In this document: positions 1-9,235 of the stretch, one piece after another
Layout: the number at the start of each line of letters is the position of its first letter
Numbering within the stretch: the first letter of the stretch is position 1
Assembly: GCF_003048405.1 (NCBI RefSeq)
Contig: NZ_PIQS01000001.1
Location: forward strand, 970,550 to 1,034,549
Source: Campylobacter concisus
Lineage (GTDB): Bacteria; Campylobacterota; Campylobacteria; Campylobacterales; Campylobacteraceae
Reading direction: 5' to 3'
Length of the DNA stretch: 64,000 nt
Program-made: the position numbers and the translations under genes
Notes under the pieces: generated by a model
The model's input: only the letters and a program-made list of their open reading frames with translations
The model's database searches: none
What the model was told of the DNA's origin: nothing

Positions 1-641
1 ACACACGCGTGAGCTATCCGATCTATCACATCGACAACTACGAGCCAAGCTCAAGCGCTGGTCATCCAAAAAATATCATCTTTTTAAGTGCTGACGCTTT
101 TGGCGTGCTCCCTCCAGTTGCAAAGCTGACAAAAGAGCAGGCGATGTATTATTTCTTAAGTGGCTACACAGCAAAAGTTGCTGGCACAGAGCGCGGTATA
201 ACTGAGCCAGTCGCTACTTTTAGCGCTTGCTTTGGCGAGCCATTTATGCCACTTCATCCAACTGTCTATGCAAAATTGCTTGGCGAAAAGATAGATAAGC
301 ACGGCGTAAATGTCTATCTTGTAAATACAGGCTGGAGCGGCGGTGCTTACGGCGTTGGCAAGCGTATGAGCATAAAAGCAACACGTGCTTGCATAAATGC
401 GATCCTTGATGGCAGTATCACAAAATGTGAATTTGAAAATTTTGATAAATTTAACTTCGCTATCCCAAAAGAGCTCGATGGCGTCGAGACAAAGCTACTA
501 AATCCTATAAACACATGGACGCATCCGGCTGAGTATAACGCTTCACGTGATAAGCTCGCTAAAATGTTTGTTGAAAATTTCAAACGTTACGAAGATGTAA
601 AAGAGGGCGTTGAGTACGCTAAAGCTGGTCCAAAGGCTTAA
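1..641 (+). CDS. pckA: Phosphoenolpyruvate carboxykinase (ATP), C-terminal part
   Basis: ATP-dependent PEP carboxykinase, a cytosolic enzyme that interconverts oxaloacetate + ATP and PEP + CO2 + ADP at the start of gluconeogenesis. Only the last ~212 residues are present; the frame is open to base 1, so the 5' end lies upstream of the window. The segment begins N-T-R-V-S-Y-P-I, and contains [12 protein letters not shown], the GTERGITEP block and VNTGWSGG, all diagnostic of the E. coli PckA family (family length about 525-540 aa). The GTG at base 9 is not a real start because the homology runs through it. A strong intrinsic terminator follows the stop codon. Identification is firm. Confidence 0.95.
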   Translation, partial: TRVSYPIYHIDNYEPSSSAGHPKNIIFLSADAFGVLPPVAKLTKEQAMYYFLSGYTAKVAGTERGITEPVATFSACFGEPFMPLHPTVYAKLLGEKIDKHGVNVYLVNTGWSGGAYGVGKRMSIKATRACINAILDGSITKCEFENFDKFNFAIPKELDGVETKLLNPINTWTHPAEYNASRDKLAKMFVENFKRYEDVKEGVEYAKAGPKA

Positions 642-647
642 TTTGCA

Positions 648-684
648 TAGCCTTGCAAAAAATTTTGCAAGGCTAGTTTTTTTA
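648..684 (+). terminator. Intrinsic terminator of pckA
   Basis: A perfect 13-bp stem (arms 648-660 and 663-675, 2-nt loop) contains the GC core AGCCTTGC and is followed directly by a T-rich tail. It starts 7 nt after the pckA stop codon. Confidence 0.88.
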
Positions 685-931
685 GTTGGCATTTTTGATA
701 TTAAAGTATCTTTCTTCTAAATTCCAAGTTCAATTGTTACATTTGTAAATTTATTCTATTAAGTAACAAAATATTAGATATTGCCAAATATATGAGTTAC
801 TAATAAAATTTTCCTATTACACTTAGCCTAGTTTTTTCTGTGCTTGAACCAAGTATCAAATATCATTTATTGTGCTACTGTTTTCTAAAAATTTTTATAG
901 GTTTGAGTAGGAGATAGATTGCATAAATTTA

Positions 932-968
932 GGGGAAAAAGAAAAAATAAGGGCAAAGTTGCCCTTAT
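932..968 (-). terminator. Intrinsic terminator of the dctA transcript
   Basis: Bases 947-968 form a perfect 10-bp inverted repeat, ATAAGGGCAA against TTGCCCTTAT. Read on the minus strand it is followed by a T-rich run (the complement of 932-946). It lies 15 bp beyond the dctA stop codon. Confidence 0.85.
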
Positions 969-983
969 AGTTATAAATGTATA

Positions 984-2339
984 TTATGAGTGAAAGTGAA
1001 ATTCCTCTGGATGATCTAGTGCGTATCTAAATTTATCCATATCGACTTTTTTATCCCAGATAGAAACTATCATGCAACCAACAGCGTTACCGCAGAGATT
1101 ACCAACTGCACGCATCTCTGACATAAATTTATCAACGCCAAGTAGCACAGCCACGGTGACAACTGGTATGCCAGTGCTTGGGAGTGCACTTAGTGTGCCT
1201 GCAAGGACGACAAAACCAGATCCCGTAACGCCAACTGCGCCTTTACTTGTGATCATTAGCACGATTAGAATACTTATTAGATGCTCAAAACTTAGCGGGA
1301 TGTTGAAGGCTTGCGCTAAGAAGATAACGCTTAAGCTTAGATAGATGTTGGTGCAGTCAAGGTTAAATGAGTAGCCAGTCGGGATGATAAGTCCAACTGC
1401 GCCTCTATTTATACCAGCTGATTCTAGCTTTTGCATAAGTGGCGCAAGAGCTGTTTCGCTCGAGCTTGTTGCAAAGACTACCAATACCTCTTTTGAAATA
1501 AAACGCATAAATTTAAAGACATTGATTTTTGCAAAATAGCAAATAATGCCAAGCACCACAAAGATAAAAAAGCAACTTGCAAGTGCCATAACAACCAAAA
1601 GCTCCATCATGCCAAGAAGCGTTCCGATACCAAATTTGCCGATTAGATAAGCCATAGCTGAAAATGCAGCCACTGGGCTAAAGAGCATAAGCCAACTAAG
1701 AAGTTTTAAGACATAGTGCTGAATAAATTCAAGTGGCTTTAGGCAAGCTTGTTTTTTATCATGAGCTAGCAGCGAAAGTACGATGGCAACGATAATAGCC
1801 ATGAAAAGTACTTGAAGTGTGTTTGATTTTATAAATGGATCAAGTATATGCACGTAAGGGAAAATATCATCTACTGGCACAGCACCTCTTAAAAGATGAA
1901 GTGTATGTGCTACAAATCCGCTATTTGCGTCCATATTTGCAGCTTGAGATGTAAATTTAGCCACACTTGAGGCATCAAGCTGAGTGTAGTCAAGATTCAT
2001 ACCATGTCCCGGACGAAGTGTCTCGCCAAAGATGATACCGACAGCAAGTGCAAGTGTGCTAACTATCTCAAAATAGATAAATGCCTTTAATCCAATAGAC
2101 CCAAGATCTTTTAAACTCTCGAGCCCAACGATACCTGAAACGATCGTTAAAAAGATAATAGGACCAATCAAAATTTTAAGTGCTTTTATAAAATAATCAA
2201 TGCCTGGCTTGCTTGCTATACCAAGCTCAGGTGCGACCATGCCAACGATAACGCCACCAACAATACCGATCACAACCCAAAAGGCAAGATTGGTAAATAA
2301 TCTTACAGCAAGATTTCCTTGCTTTTTAGTATTATTCAT
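984..2339 (-). CDS. dctA: C4-dicarboxylate/glutamate:cation symporter (DAACS family)
   Basis: Inner-membrane symporter of the dicarboxylate/amino acid:cation symporter family, likely importing succinate, fumarate, malate or aspartate. The 451-aa protein is a series of hydrophobic segments. It carries the re-entrant-loop signature TSSSET (residues 291-296) and P-T-G-Y-S-F-N-L-D at 320-328, very close to E. coli DctA, followed by the S-K-G-A-V-G-V-T-G-S-G-F segment. A DctA assignment is favoured over GltP by this similarity, but the substrate is not proven. It is the last gene of a minus-strand block starting with yebC; the 11-bp gap to the cyclophilin gene suggests co-transcription. Confidence 0.85.
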   Translation of the reverse strand: MNNTKKQGNLAVRLFTNLAFWVVIGIVGGVIVGMVAPELGIASKPGIDYFIKALKILIGPIIFLTIVSGIVGLESLKDLGSIGLKAFIYFEIVSTLALAVGIIFGETLRPGHGMNLDYTQLDASSVAKFTSQAANMDANSGFVAHTLHLLRGAVPVDDIFPYVHILDPFIKSNTLQVLFMAIIVAIVLSLLAHDKKQACLKPLEFIQHYVLKLLSWLMLFSPVAAFSAMAYLIGKFGIGTLLGMMELLVVMALASCFFIFVVLGIICYFAKINVFKFMRFISKEVLVVFATSSSETALAPLMQKLESAGINRGAVGLIIPTGYSFNLDCTNIYLSLSVIFLAQAFNIPLSFEHLISILIVLMITSKGAVGVTGSGFVVLAGTLSALPSTGIPVVTVAVLLGVDKFMSEMRAVGNLCGNAVGCMIVSIWDKKVDMDKFRYALDHPEEFHFHS

Positions 2340-2350
2340 AAATTTCCCCT

Positions 2351-2845
2351 TTATAGGCTTTCTCTGATCTTAGCAGAGATGATCTTATCGCCTTGTCTTA
2401 TAGCGTCAAGCACCTTTAGGCTCTCTTCATCAACGCATTTTCCAAAGACTGTATGCACGCCGTCAAGATGAGGTTGTTTGCTATGACAGATGAAAAACTG
2501 TGATCCGCCAGTATCACGCCCCGCGTGAGCCATGCTTAGGCTACCGCGCTCGTGTTTTACCTTTTGGTTGTCGCATTCGCATTTTATTCTCCAGCCAGGA
2601 CCGCCTGTACCTGTGCCATTTGGACAACCGCCTTGGATGACAAAATTTGGTATAACTCTGTGAAAATTTAGACCATTATAAAAGCCTGATTTTATCAAAT
2701 GGATAAAATTTGCGACAGCTTGTGGAGCTTCTTCGGCAAAAAGTTCAAGTCTGATATCGCCTTTGTCTGTCTCTAAAACTACAAATTTATCTTTTTTAAG
2801 TTCATCTAAATTTATATCATAAACTTTTAATTCATCAAAACGCAT
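2351..2845 (-). CDS. ppiB: Peptidyl-prolyl cis-trans isomerase, cyclophilin type
   Basis: Cytosolic cyclophilin (164 aa, no signal peptide) that catalyses cis-trans isomerization of X-Pro bonds during folding. Family landmarks are [13 protein letters not shown], with the catalytic arginine, then G-T-G-T-G-G-P, S-M-A-H-A-G and S-Q-F-F-I. It lies 11 bp upstream of dctA and 11 bp downstream of yebC on the same strand, so the three are probably one operon without shared function. Confidence 0.93.
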   Translation of the reverse strand: MRFDELKVYDINLDELKKDKFVVLETDKGDIRLELFAEEAPQAVANFIHLIKSGFYNGLNFHRVIPNFVIQGGCPNGTGTGGPGWRIKCECDNQKVKHERGSLSMAHAGRDTGGSQFFICHSKQPHLDGVHTVFGKCVDEESLKVLDAIRQGDKIISAKIRESL

Positions 2846-2856
2846 GTATTTCCCTT

Positions 2857-3564
2857 TTATTCGATATTTGTATAAACCGCTTGAACGTCATCATCGTCTT
2901 CTAGCTTATCAAGAAGTTTCTCAACCTCAAGCATTTGCTCTTCGCTTAGATTCACGGTTTGATTTGGTAAGTATTGAAGTGAAGCTTTTTTAACTACTAA
3001 ATTTAGCTTCTCTATGCCTTCATGAAGTGTGCCAAAATTTGCGTAATCGCCATAAACAAATAACGTCTCATCGTCAGCCTCGATATCGCTTAGACCATAA
3101 TCTATTAGTTCAAGCTCGATCTCTTCGATATCTGCGCTTGGCTTTTCAAGCTCAAAAACACTCTTTCTTGTAAACATAAAGCTAAGGCTGCCACTTGGTA
3201 AAATTTCTCCACCATTTTTGCTAAATATCGCTTTAACATTGGCAACCGTTCTTGTTGGATTGTCGGTCGCACACTCAACGATGATCTGTACACCGTGAGC
3301 TGCTTTGCCGTCATAAAAAATAGTCTTAATATCGGCGCTATCTTTGCCATTTGCTCTTTTTATAGCTGCATCGATGTTATCTTTTGGCATATTTTCAGCT
3401 TTTGCCGCTGCGATAGCTGCGCGAAGTTTAGGGTTCATATCCGGATCACATCCGCCATCTTTTGCCGCTACTGTTATAGCCTTTGCAAGTTTTGGAAATA
3501 CCTTACTCATCTTATCCCATCTAGCTTCTTTTGCTGCTCTTCGGTACTCAAATGCTCGTCCCAT
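2857..3564 (-). CDS. yebC: YebC/PmpR family protein (translation factor / regulator)
   Basis: 235-aa member of the YebC/PmpR (TACO1-like) family, which has been described both as a transcriptional regulator and as a factor helping ribosomes through proline stretches. The N-terminus [12 protein letters not shown] and the [17 protein letters not shown] segment are diagnostic. The length is normal. It is the first gene of the minus-strand block. Confidence 0.93.
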   Translation of the reverse strand: MGRAFEYRRAAKEARWDKMSKVFPKLAKAITVAAKDGGCDPDMNPKLRAAIAAAKAENMPKDNIDAAIKRANGKDSADIKTIFYDGKAAHGVQIIVECATDNPTRTVANVKAIFSKNGGEILPSGSLSFMFTRKSVFELEKPSADIEEIELELIDYGLSDIEADDETLFVYGDYANFGTLHEGIEKLNLVVKKASLQYLPNQTVNLSEEQMLEVEKLLDKLEDDDDVQAVYTNIE

Positions 3565-3702
3565 AAATATCCTTAAATAAATTTTTTACGGATTATAACT
3601 AAAAAAATTTTATACTTTTTTAAAACATTTTTAGTTTGCCTGCCAAAGCGTTTAATTTGTAAATTTGAAAATAATATTTGGTAAAAATTTAAGCTAAAGG
3701 CA

Positions 3703-3708
3703 TATAAT
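3703..3708 (+). promoter_or_regulatory. -10 box very close to the acetyltransferase start
   Basis: A consensus TATAAT ends 6 nt before the ATG at 3715, which would put transcription initiation at or next to the start codon. No convincing Shine-Dalgarno lies between them. Either the mRNA is leaderless or the real promoter lies further upstream. Confidence 0.4.
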
Positions 3709-3714
3709 CATACC

Positions 3715-4269
3715 ATGATAAAAAATGCTCAAAAACAAGATGCAAAAATCTGCATAAAACTACTAAATTTAGCGATGGAGGATATCGCCTACAAGCTAAG
3801 TGGCTACGACGATCCTACAAAAAGCGATGAAATTTTAGAGAAATTTTTTAAAAGCGAGACAAATAGACTTAGCTATAAAAATGTCTTTGTTTATAAGCAT
3901 AACGAGGAAATTATAGCTGCTATGTGTGCTTACTTTGGTGGCGACGTGGAGCAACTTGATAGAGAAATTTCACAGCATTTAATGGCTCTTGGCAAAGATG
4001 ACAAGGTAGAAAAAGAGTGTTTTGACGATGAGTTTTATATAGATAGTATCGCTGTTGATGAAAATTTTAGAGGCCAAGGGCTTGCAAAAGAGCTCATAAG
4101 GCATTCGTTTGTCAAGGCAAAAGAGCTAGGGCATAAAAAGGTTTCATTAATAGTAGATACAAATAAGCCAAAAGTTCGTAAATTTTACGAGAGTTTGGGT
4201 TTTAAATTTAATGTCAAGAAAGTTGTAAATTTACATGAATACGACCATATGATAAAGGAGATAATATGA
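3715..4269 (+). CDS. GNAT family N-acetyltransferase
   Basis: 184-aa GNAT-fold enzyme that would transfer an acetyl group from acetyl-CoA to an amine; the acceptor is unknown. The core is seen near residues 105-165: F-Y-I-D-S-I-A-V-D-E-N-F-R-G-Q-G-L-A-K-E-L (motif A, pyrophosphate loop R-G-Q-G-L-A), then V-D-T-N-K-P-K-V-R-K-F-Y-E-S-L-G-F (motif B). The stop overlaps the start of the copper chaperone gene by 4 bp (ATGA), so it is translationally coupled to the copper operon. A role in metal homeostasis is not shown. Confidence 0.85.
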   Translation: MIKNAQKQDAKICIKLLNLAMEDIAYKLSGYDDPTKSDEILEKFFKSETNRLSYKNVFVYKHNEEIIAAMCAYFGGDVEQLDREISQHLMALGKDDKVEKECFDDEFYIDSIAVDENFRGQGLAKELIRHSFVKAKELGHKKVSLIVDTNKPKVRKFYESLGFKFNVKKVVNLHEYDHMIKEII

Positions 4270-4469
4270 AAACATTTGAAGCAAACAATATCCACTGCCA
4301 AAACTGCGCAAACACTATAAAAAACGCACTTGAAGATGACTTTGGCAAGATAGAAGTTGATCTTAGCAAAGAGCCAAGACAAGTTAGGGTTGATCTTAAA
4401 GATAGTGAAGTTGAAAAATTTAAATCTGAAATGGCTGATCTTGGATTTGACGTTATAAAGGAGCTTTGA
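4266..4469 (+). CDS. copZ: Heavy-metal-associated domain protein (CopZ-like copper chaperone)
   Basis: A 67-aa single HMA domain with the Cu(I)-binding motif H-C-Q-N-C near residues 10-14. It presumably carries cytosolic copper to the CopA ATPase encoded 1 bp downstream. Size and arrangement are typical of bacterial CopZ proteins. It overlaps the acetyltransferase stop by 4 bp, so translation is probably coupled. Zinc or other soft metals cannot be excluded from the motif alone. Confidence 0.88.
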   Translation: MKTFEANNIHCQNCANTIKNALEDDFGKIEVDLSKEPRQVRVDLKDSEVEKFKSEMADLGFDVIKEL

Positions 4470-4470
4470 T

Positions 4471-6648
4471 ATGCCTTTAAAAGTCAAGCTAAATATAGCG
4501 GGAATGAGCTGCGTAAATTGCTCAAACGCTATCGAGAAAGTTTCTAAAAAGATAGATGGGGTGCTTGAAGCAAATGTAAATTTTGCAAATGCAAGCGGCG
4601 AATTTGTCCTAAAAGACGCTAGCGTGCGTGAAGTTTTAGAGCAAAAGATAAAGAAGCTTGGCTATTTTGTGGCGACAAATATTGATGAATTTGAAGCCAA
4701 AAGAGACGAGCATATAACTGCGATCAGAAATAAATTTATATTTGCATTTCTAGCGAGCATGGTCATCATGGCGCTTGAGATGTTTGTAAGGCCTAGCGTG
4801 GTTGTAAATTTAGCCATTTTAGCGCTTGGCTTTTTGGTGCTAGCTTTTAGTGGCAAAGACTTCTTTGCTCACGCCATAGAGGCTGTTAAAAACAAAAACT
4901 ACGATATGAACGTGCTTGTAGCTCTTGGAAGCGGCAGTGCATTTTTATACTCGCTTTTTGCTGTGATCTTTTCAGATTTCATCCCAGATGATCTAAAAAA
5001 TGTCTATGTCTCGGGCGCAGCGATGATAATAGCCTTTGTTTTGCTAGGTAAGTATCTTGAAGAGCGCTCAAAGGCAAAGGCAGGCGACTACCTAAAGACG
5101 CTACTTAAAATTTCTCCAAAAACCGCCTTTTTGGTCATGCCAGATGGACATAGTAAAGAGGTAAATGTAAATGAGCTAAAAGTAGGCGACATCGTCATCG
5201 TAAAAAATGGCTACAACATCCCAAGTGATGGCGTGATAGTTCAAGGTGGCGCTGAGATAGATGCTTCTATGCTTACAGGAGAGAGCTTGCCAGTTTATAA
5301 AGAGGTGGGAGATGGCGTATTTGCCGGCACTCTAAACACAAATGGCTACATAAGCGTCAAGGTGACAAAGAGCTCTTACGAGAGCTTGCTATCTCAAATT
5401 TTAAACCTACTAAGCGACGCTAGCTCTAAAAAGATGCCTATCGGACGGCTGGCTGACAAGATAGCAAACATCTTTGTGTCAAGTGTCGTGGCGACCTCAG
5501 TTCTTACATTTTTAATATGGATAATTTTTAGTGGAAATTTCGCCTATGCGATCTCTAGCGCGATCTGCGTTTTAATAATCTCATGTCCATGCGCTCTTGG
5601 ACTTGCTACGCCAATAGCAATAGTAAGCTCGCTTGCACGCGGTGCAAAAGCTGGAATTTTAGTAAAAAATCCAGAAGTTTTAGAGCTAATAAAAGATGCT
5701 AAATTTGTAGCTTTTGACAAAACCGGCACACTTAGTAAAGGGCAAATCAGCGTCAAAAGCTCAAATTTAAGCGAGCAAGATTTAGCTCTTATCGCTTCTG
5801 CTGAAAATTTAAGTGAGCATCTCATCTCAAAAGCTATCGTTAGATATGCAAAGCAAAAATGTATAGATTTACAAAAGCTAAATGGAAAATTTCAAAATGT
5901 TGTCGGGCAAGGCATCATCTATGAGGATGAGAATAATCAGATAATAATCGGAAACGAAAAGCTGCTTTTGGAAAATGAAGTAAGTTTAAATCCGGATGAA
6001 AGTAACGCTATAAAAGAGGCTACAAACGATGGAAGCGGCGTCATACTTTGTGCTATAAATAAAAAATTTGTTGGTTTTTTAACGCTTAGTGATGAGCTAA
6101 AAGACGAGGCAAGCGATGTTATAAACGAGCTTACAAGTCTAAATTTACAAAGTGTGATCCTTTCAGGCGATGATGAGAAGGTGGTTGCAAGTATTGCCAA
6201 GAAGCTAAATGTGAGTAAATATCACGCAAATATGCTGCCTGAAGATAAATTTAATGAGATAAAAGAGCTTACAAATCATGGTGGCGTTATCTTTGTTGGA
6301 GATGGCGTAAACGACTCACCATCACTTAAAGAAGCAAGTGTTGGTATCGCTATGAACTCGGGCTCAGATATAGCAAAAGGTGCTGGAGATATCGTGCTTA
6401 TTAAAAATGATTTGCGTGGAGTGACTGGACTAGTTAGATTAGCAAATGCTACTATGGCAAACATAAAAGAAAATTTATTTTGGGCGTTTATGTATAACGC
6501 GATTTGTATCCCGGTGGCTGCAGGCGTATTTTATCCAGTCTTTGGGCTACTTTTAAGCCCAGTTTATGGCTCAATGGCGATGTGTCTTAGCTCTGTTACT
6601 GTTGTTTTAAACGCACTTAGACTTAGATATCTACGACTTAAGGATTAA
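4471..6648 (+). CDS. copA: Copper-exporting P1B-type ATPase
   Basis: 725-aa inner-membrane P1B-1 ATPase that pumps Cu(I) out of the cytosol. Visible parts in order are one N-terminal HMA domain (GMSCVNC, residues 11-17), membrane segments, the actuator TGES (269-272), the transmembrane metal site CPC (372-374), the phosphorylated aspartate in DKTGT (Asp416), and the hinge GDGVND (610-615). One oddity is that the P1B nucleotide-binding motif S-E-H-P reads S-E-H-L here (His450, Leu451), so the proline of the HP pair is missing. It is co-transcribed with the CopZ-like gene. Identification is secure. Confidence 0.95.
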   Translation: MPLKVKLNIAGMSCVNCSNAIEKVSKKIDGVLEANVNFANASGEFVLKDASVREVLEQKIKKLGYFVATNIDEFEAKRDEHITAIRNKFIFAFLASMVIMALEMFVRPSVVVNLAILALGFLVLAFSGKDFFAHAIEAVKNKNYDMNVLVALGSGSAFLYSLFAVIFSDFIPDDLKNVYVSGAAMIIAFVLLGKYLEERSKAKAGDYLKTLLKISPKTAFLVMPDGHSKEVNVNELKVGDIVIVKNGYNIPSDGVIVQGGAEIDASMLTGESLPVYKEVGDGVFAGTLNTNGYISVKVTKSSYESLLSQILNLLSDASSKKMPIGRLADKIANIFVSSVVATSVLTFLIWIIFSGNFAYAISSAICVLIISCPCALGLATPIAIVSSLARGAKAGILVKNPEVLELIKDAKFVAFDKTGTLSKGQISVKSSNLSEQDLALIASAENLSEHLISKAIVRYAKQKCIDLQKLNGKFQNVVGQGIIYEDENNQIIIGNEKLLLENEVSLNPDESNAIKEATNDGSGVILCAINKKFVGFLTLSDELKDEASDVINELTSLNLQSVILSGDDEKVVASIAKKLNVSKYHANMLPEDKFNEIKELTNHGGVIFVGDGVNDSPSLKEASVGIAMNSGSDIAKGAGDIVLIKNDLRGVTGLVRLANATMANIKENLFWAFMYNAICIPVAAGVFYPVFGLLLSPVYGSMAMCLSSVTVVLNALRLRYLRLKD

Positions 6649-6651
6649 AAT

Positions 6652-7191
6652 TTGAAACTTGGAGAACTTTATAGCGTTGTAGCGGCTGCGCTTGCTGCAA
6701 ATTTTAGTGGTATTTTGGATGTTTCATCTTTTATGCGTATCAAAAAGACAAATGCGTGGATAACGCAGACAAATAACGAAACAAATAAAAAAGGTAACGA
6801 GCTTTATGCCAAATTTATCAAAGATGAAAGTAGTGCTGCTTTATGTGACGATTTTGTCATTTTAAAGTCAAAATTTGAGGCAAGCTACTATTTTTCTTCT
6901 GCAAAAGATGATCTAGTTCAATTTTATAAGGCTATAAATTTTCAGCCAAAAATTGGCGAGGTTGATAGCATCTCAAATCAGCTAATTTTAATAGCAAATA
7001 TTTTAAAAAGCAAAGCATCTAAGGAGTCTATGAAACTTCTTGCAGCTTTTAGTGTCTCATTTTTCTTGCCTTATGCTAAACAGCTTTCAAAAGATATCCA
7101 AAAAGACGCAACTAGCAATTTTTATAAATCAATGGGATATTTTTTAGAGGATTTTTGCCTAGTTTTAGAAACTATTATTGGTAAGGCTTAG
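6652..7191 (+). CDS. Hypothetical protein, possibly a TorD/DmsD-like chaperone
   Basis: 179 aa, soluble and largely helical. The TTG start at 6652 is preceded by AAGGA and lies 3 bp after copA, so it belongs to the copper operon. The central and C-terminal part (an acidic segment followed by S-N-Q-L-I-L-I-A-N-I-L, F-F-L-P-Y-A-K-Q-L and F-Y-K-S-M-G-Y-F-L) resembles TorD-type chaperones of molybdoenzymes, but the match is weak and by eye. The stop lies in a 7-bp stem (184-190/195-201 of the 7-kb line) shared with the convergent gene. No function in copper handling can be claimed. Confidence 0.75.
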   Translation: MKLGELYSVVAAALAANFSGILDVSSFMRIKKTNAWITQTNNETNKKGNELYAKFIKDESSAALCDDFVILKSKFEASYYFSSAKDDLVQFYKAINFQPKIGEVDSISNQLILIANILKSKASKESMKLLAAFSVSFFLPYAKQLSKDIQKDATSNFYKSMGYFLEDFCLVLETIIGKA

Positions 7192-7193
7192 TT

Positions 7194-7583
7194 TTAAGCC
7201 TGTGCCATTTCTATCATTTGAGTTTTAATGCTTAAAATGTTATTTTGGATGACTGACTGCTCTAAATTTAAGTAATGAAGCATTTGCATAGAATTACGAT
7301 CTTTTAGGCTTTGGATGCTTGAAATTTGATGCGAAATATCTAGCTTTTGATCTTGTAATTTTTCTAAGTCTTTTTGTAACTGTATGGCACTTGCTTTATT
7401 AATAATTATAGAGGAAATTTTAGCATCTTCTCTTTGTTCTACATGTACTTCATTGCTTCTAACAATATCTTTCTTGTCATAGCCGGAAGATACTAGCATG
7501 CTTGTTTTTGAGCTATTTGAAGAGATAGATGTATAGCCATCATGATAAAAAATATTTGAGTTCATATTTGCGTCTATTTGCAT
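7194..7583 (-). CDS. Hypothetical coiled-coil protein
   Basis: 129 aa, not recognised. It has a Ser/Asn-rich N-terminal third and a C-terminal half (about residues 65-125) with heptad-like spacing that predicts a coiled coil (Q-L-Q-K-D-L-E-K-L-Q-D-Q-K-L). It has no signal peptide or membrane segment. It is convergent with the preceding gene, 2 bp apart, and has a good purine-rich ribosome site (AGGAAGG) upstream. It is monocistronic. Confidence 0.7.
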   Translation of the reverse strand: MQIDANMNSNIFYHDGYTSISSNSSKTSMLVSSGYDKKDIVRSNEVHVEQREDAKISSIIINKASAIQLQKDLEKLQDQKLDISHQISSIQSLKDRNSMQMLHYLNLEQSVIQNNILSIKTQMIEMAQA

Positions 7584-7788
7584 ATCATCCTTCCTCTTAT
7601 AGATTATTTTTATTTTAAACTATATTCAATAGAAAATTAAAATAGTTTTTAAAAAGTTATATTTTGAATTATATTTCTATATTCTTAAAGATAAATTATA
7701 TTTATAACTTTTTTGCAACTTTATAGTTAAAATACCCAGTTAAGTGCTATTTTGTTAAAATCACGCAAAACTAATCAAAGGTAAAGCT

Positions 7789-9201
7789 ATGAAAAAAGAT
7801 GAAAACGCACATAAAAAGATGTGGGAGGGTAGATTTAGCGAGGCTAGCTCGAAGCTGCTTGAGGAATTTAATGCTTCTATAAATTTTGATAAAAATCTTT
7901 TTGAAGAAGATATTGCCGGTAGTAAGGCTCACGCAAAGATGCTTGGAATTTGTGGAATTTTGAAAAAAAATGAGTCAGAGGCGATCATAAAGGGGCTTGA
8001 TGAGGTTTTATCTGAGATAAGAGCAGGTAAATTTGAGTTTAAGTTAGAAGATGAAGATATACACATGGCAGTTGAGAAGCGACTTAGCCAGATCATCGGC
8101 GCCGAGCTTGGAGGCAGACTGCACACAGCTAGAAGTAGAAATGACCAAGTTGCGCTTGATTTTAAATTTTATGTTTTGAAGAAAAATTTAGAAATTTCTT
8201 CACTCATCAAAGAGCTCATCGCCACGCTTACAAATTTAGCCAAAAACCACAAAGATACGCTAATGCCAGGCTACACGCACCTTCAGCACGCCCAGCCAGT
8301 AAGCCTTAGCTACCATTTGCTAGCATACGCGTTTATGTTTAAGAGGGATTTTGAGCGATTTGTCAGCTCGTATGAGCGAAACAACCTAAGTCCGCTTGGC
8401 TCAGCAGCCCTTGCAGGCACGCCGCACAAGATAGATAGGAGTATCGTTGCAAGTGAGCTTGGCTTTGCAGGCTGCACGCAAAATGCGATGGATAGCGTGA
8501 GCGACCGCGACTATGCGCTGGAGATTTTATTTAACATTAGCGTTTTCATGACGCACGCTTCTAGACTTTGCGAGGAGCTCATACTCTGGAGCTCGCAGGA
8601 ATTTGGCTTTGTAAGCATTAGTGACGCTTATAGCACGGGCAGCTCCATTATGCCTCAAAAGAAAAATCCAGACGTCGCTGAACTCATACGCGGCAAAACT
8701 GGGCGTGTAAATGGAAATTTAGTAGCGTTGCTAACTACGATGAAGGGCTTGCCACTTGCTTACAATAAAGATATGCAAGAAGATAAAGAGGGTGTTTTTG
8801 GTAGCGTTGCGACCATTTTAAGCTCGGCTACTATCCTAAATGAGATGATAAAAACGGCTAAATTTAATGAAAAAAATATGTTAAAAGCGACAAAAACAGG
8901 GCATCTAAGTGCAACTGATCTGGCGGACTATCTAGTGCGTGAGAAAAATATCCCATTTAGAACGGCGCACTTTATCACCGGCAAAGCTGTCGCAAAGGCT
9001 GAAAGCTTGGGGCTTGATCTAAGTGAGCTAAACGAAGAGCAGCTAAAAAGTGTCGATGAAAATTTGGACGAAAATGCCATTAAATTTCTAGATCTGCACG
9101 CTTCCAAAGAGGCTCGCACTTCAAAAGGCGGCACGGCAAATAAAAGCGTTGATGAGCAGATAGAAATTTTAGACTACTGGCTTAAGAAAAAAGAGTTATA
9201 A
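7789..9201 (+). CDS. argH: Argininosuccinate lyase
   Basis: 470-aa cytosolic lyase splitting argininosuccinate into arginine and fumarate, the last step of arginine biosynthesis. The fumarase/aspartase superfamily signature [12 protein letters not shown] is at residues 284-295. The substrate regions T-A-R-S-R-N-D-Q-V and [10 protein letters not shown] are present. The length is typical. A -10-like TAAAAT lies 28 bp upstream of the ATG. It stands alone, separate from other arg genes. Confidence 0.97.
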   Translation: MKKDENAHKKMWEGRFSEASSKLLEEFNASINFDKNLFEEDIAGSKAHAKMLGICGILKKNESEAIIKGLDEVLSEIRAGKFEFKLEDEDIHMAVEKRLSQIIGAELGGRLHTARSRNDQVALDFKFYVLKKNLEISSLIKELIATLTNLAKNHKDTLMPGYTHLQHAQPVSLSYHLLAYAFMFKRDFERFVSSYERNNLSPLGSAALAGTPHKIDRSIVASELGFAGCTQNAMDSVSDRDYALEILFNISVFMTHASRLCEELILWSSQEFGFVSISDAYSTGSSIMPQKKNPDVAELIRGKTGRVNGNLVALLTTMKGLPLAYNKDMQEDKEGVFGSVATILSSATILNEMIKTAKFNEKNMLKATKTGHLSATDLADYLVREKNIPFRTAHFITGKAVAKAESLGLDLSELNEEQLKSVDENLDENAIKFLDLHASKEARTSKGGTANKSVDEQIEILDYWLKKKEL

Positions 9202-9235
9202 TTACGCAAAATCTACAAATTTTAAAGGATGAAAA

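Larger units (their letters stand above)
642..983. other. Non-coding gap between pckA and dctA
   Basis: This 342-bp AT-rich gap separates the ends of two convergent genes. It holds the pckA terminator on the left and the dctA terminator on the right. Nothing coding or otherwise structured is visible between them. Confidence 0.8.
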
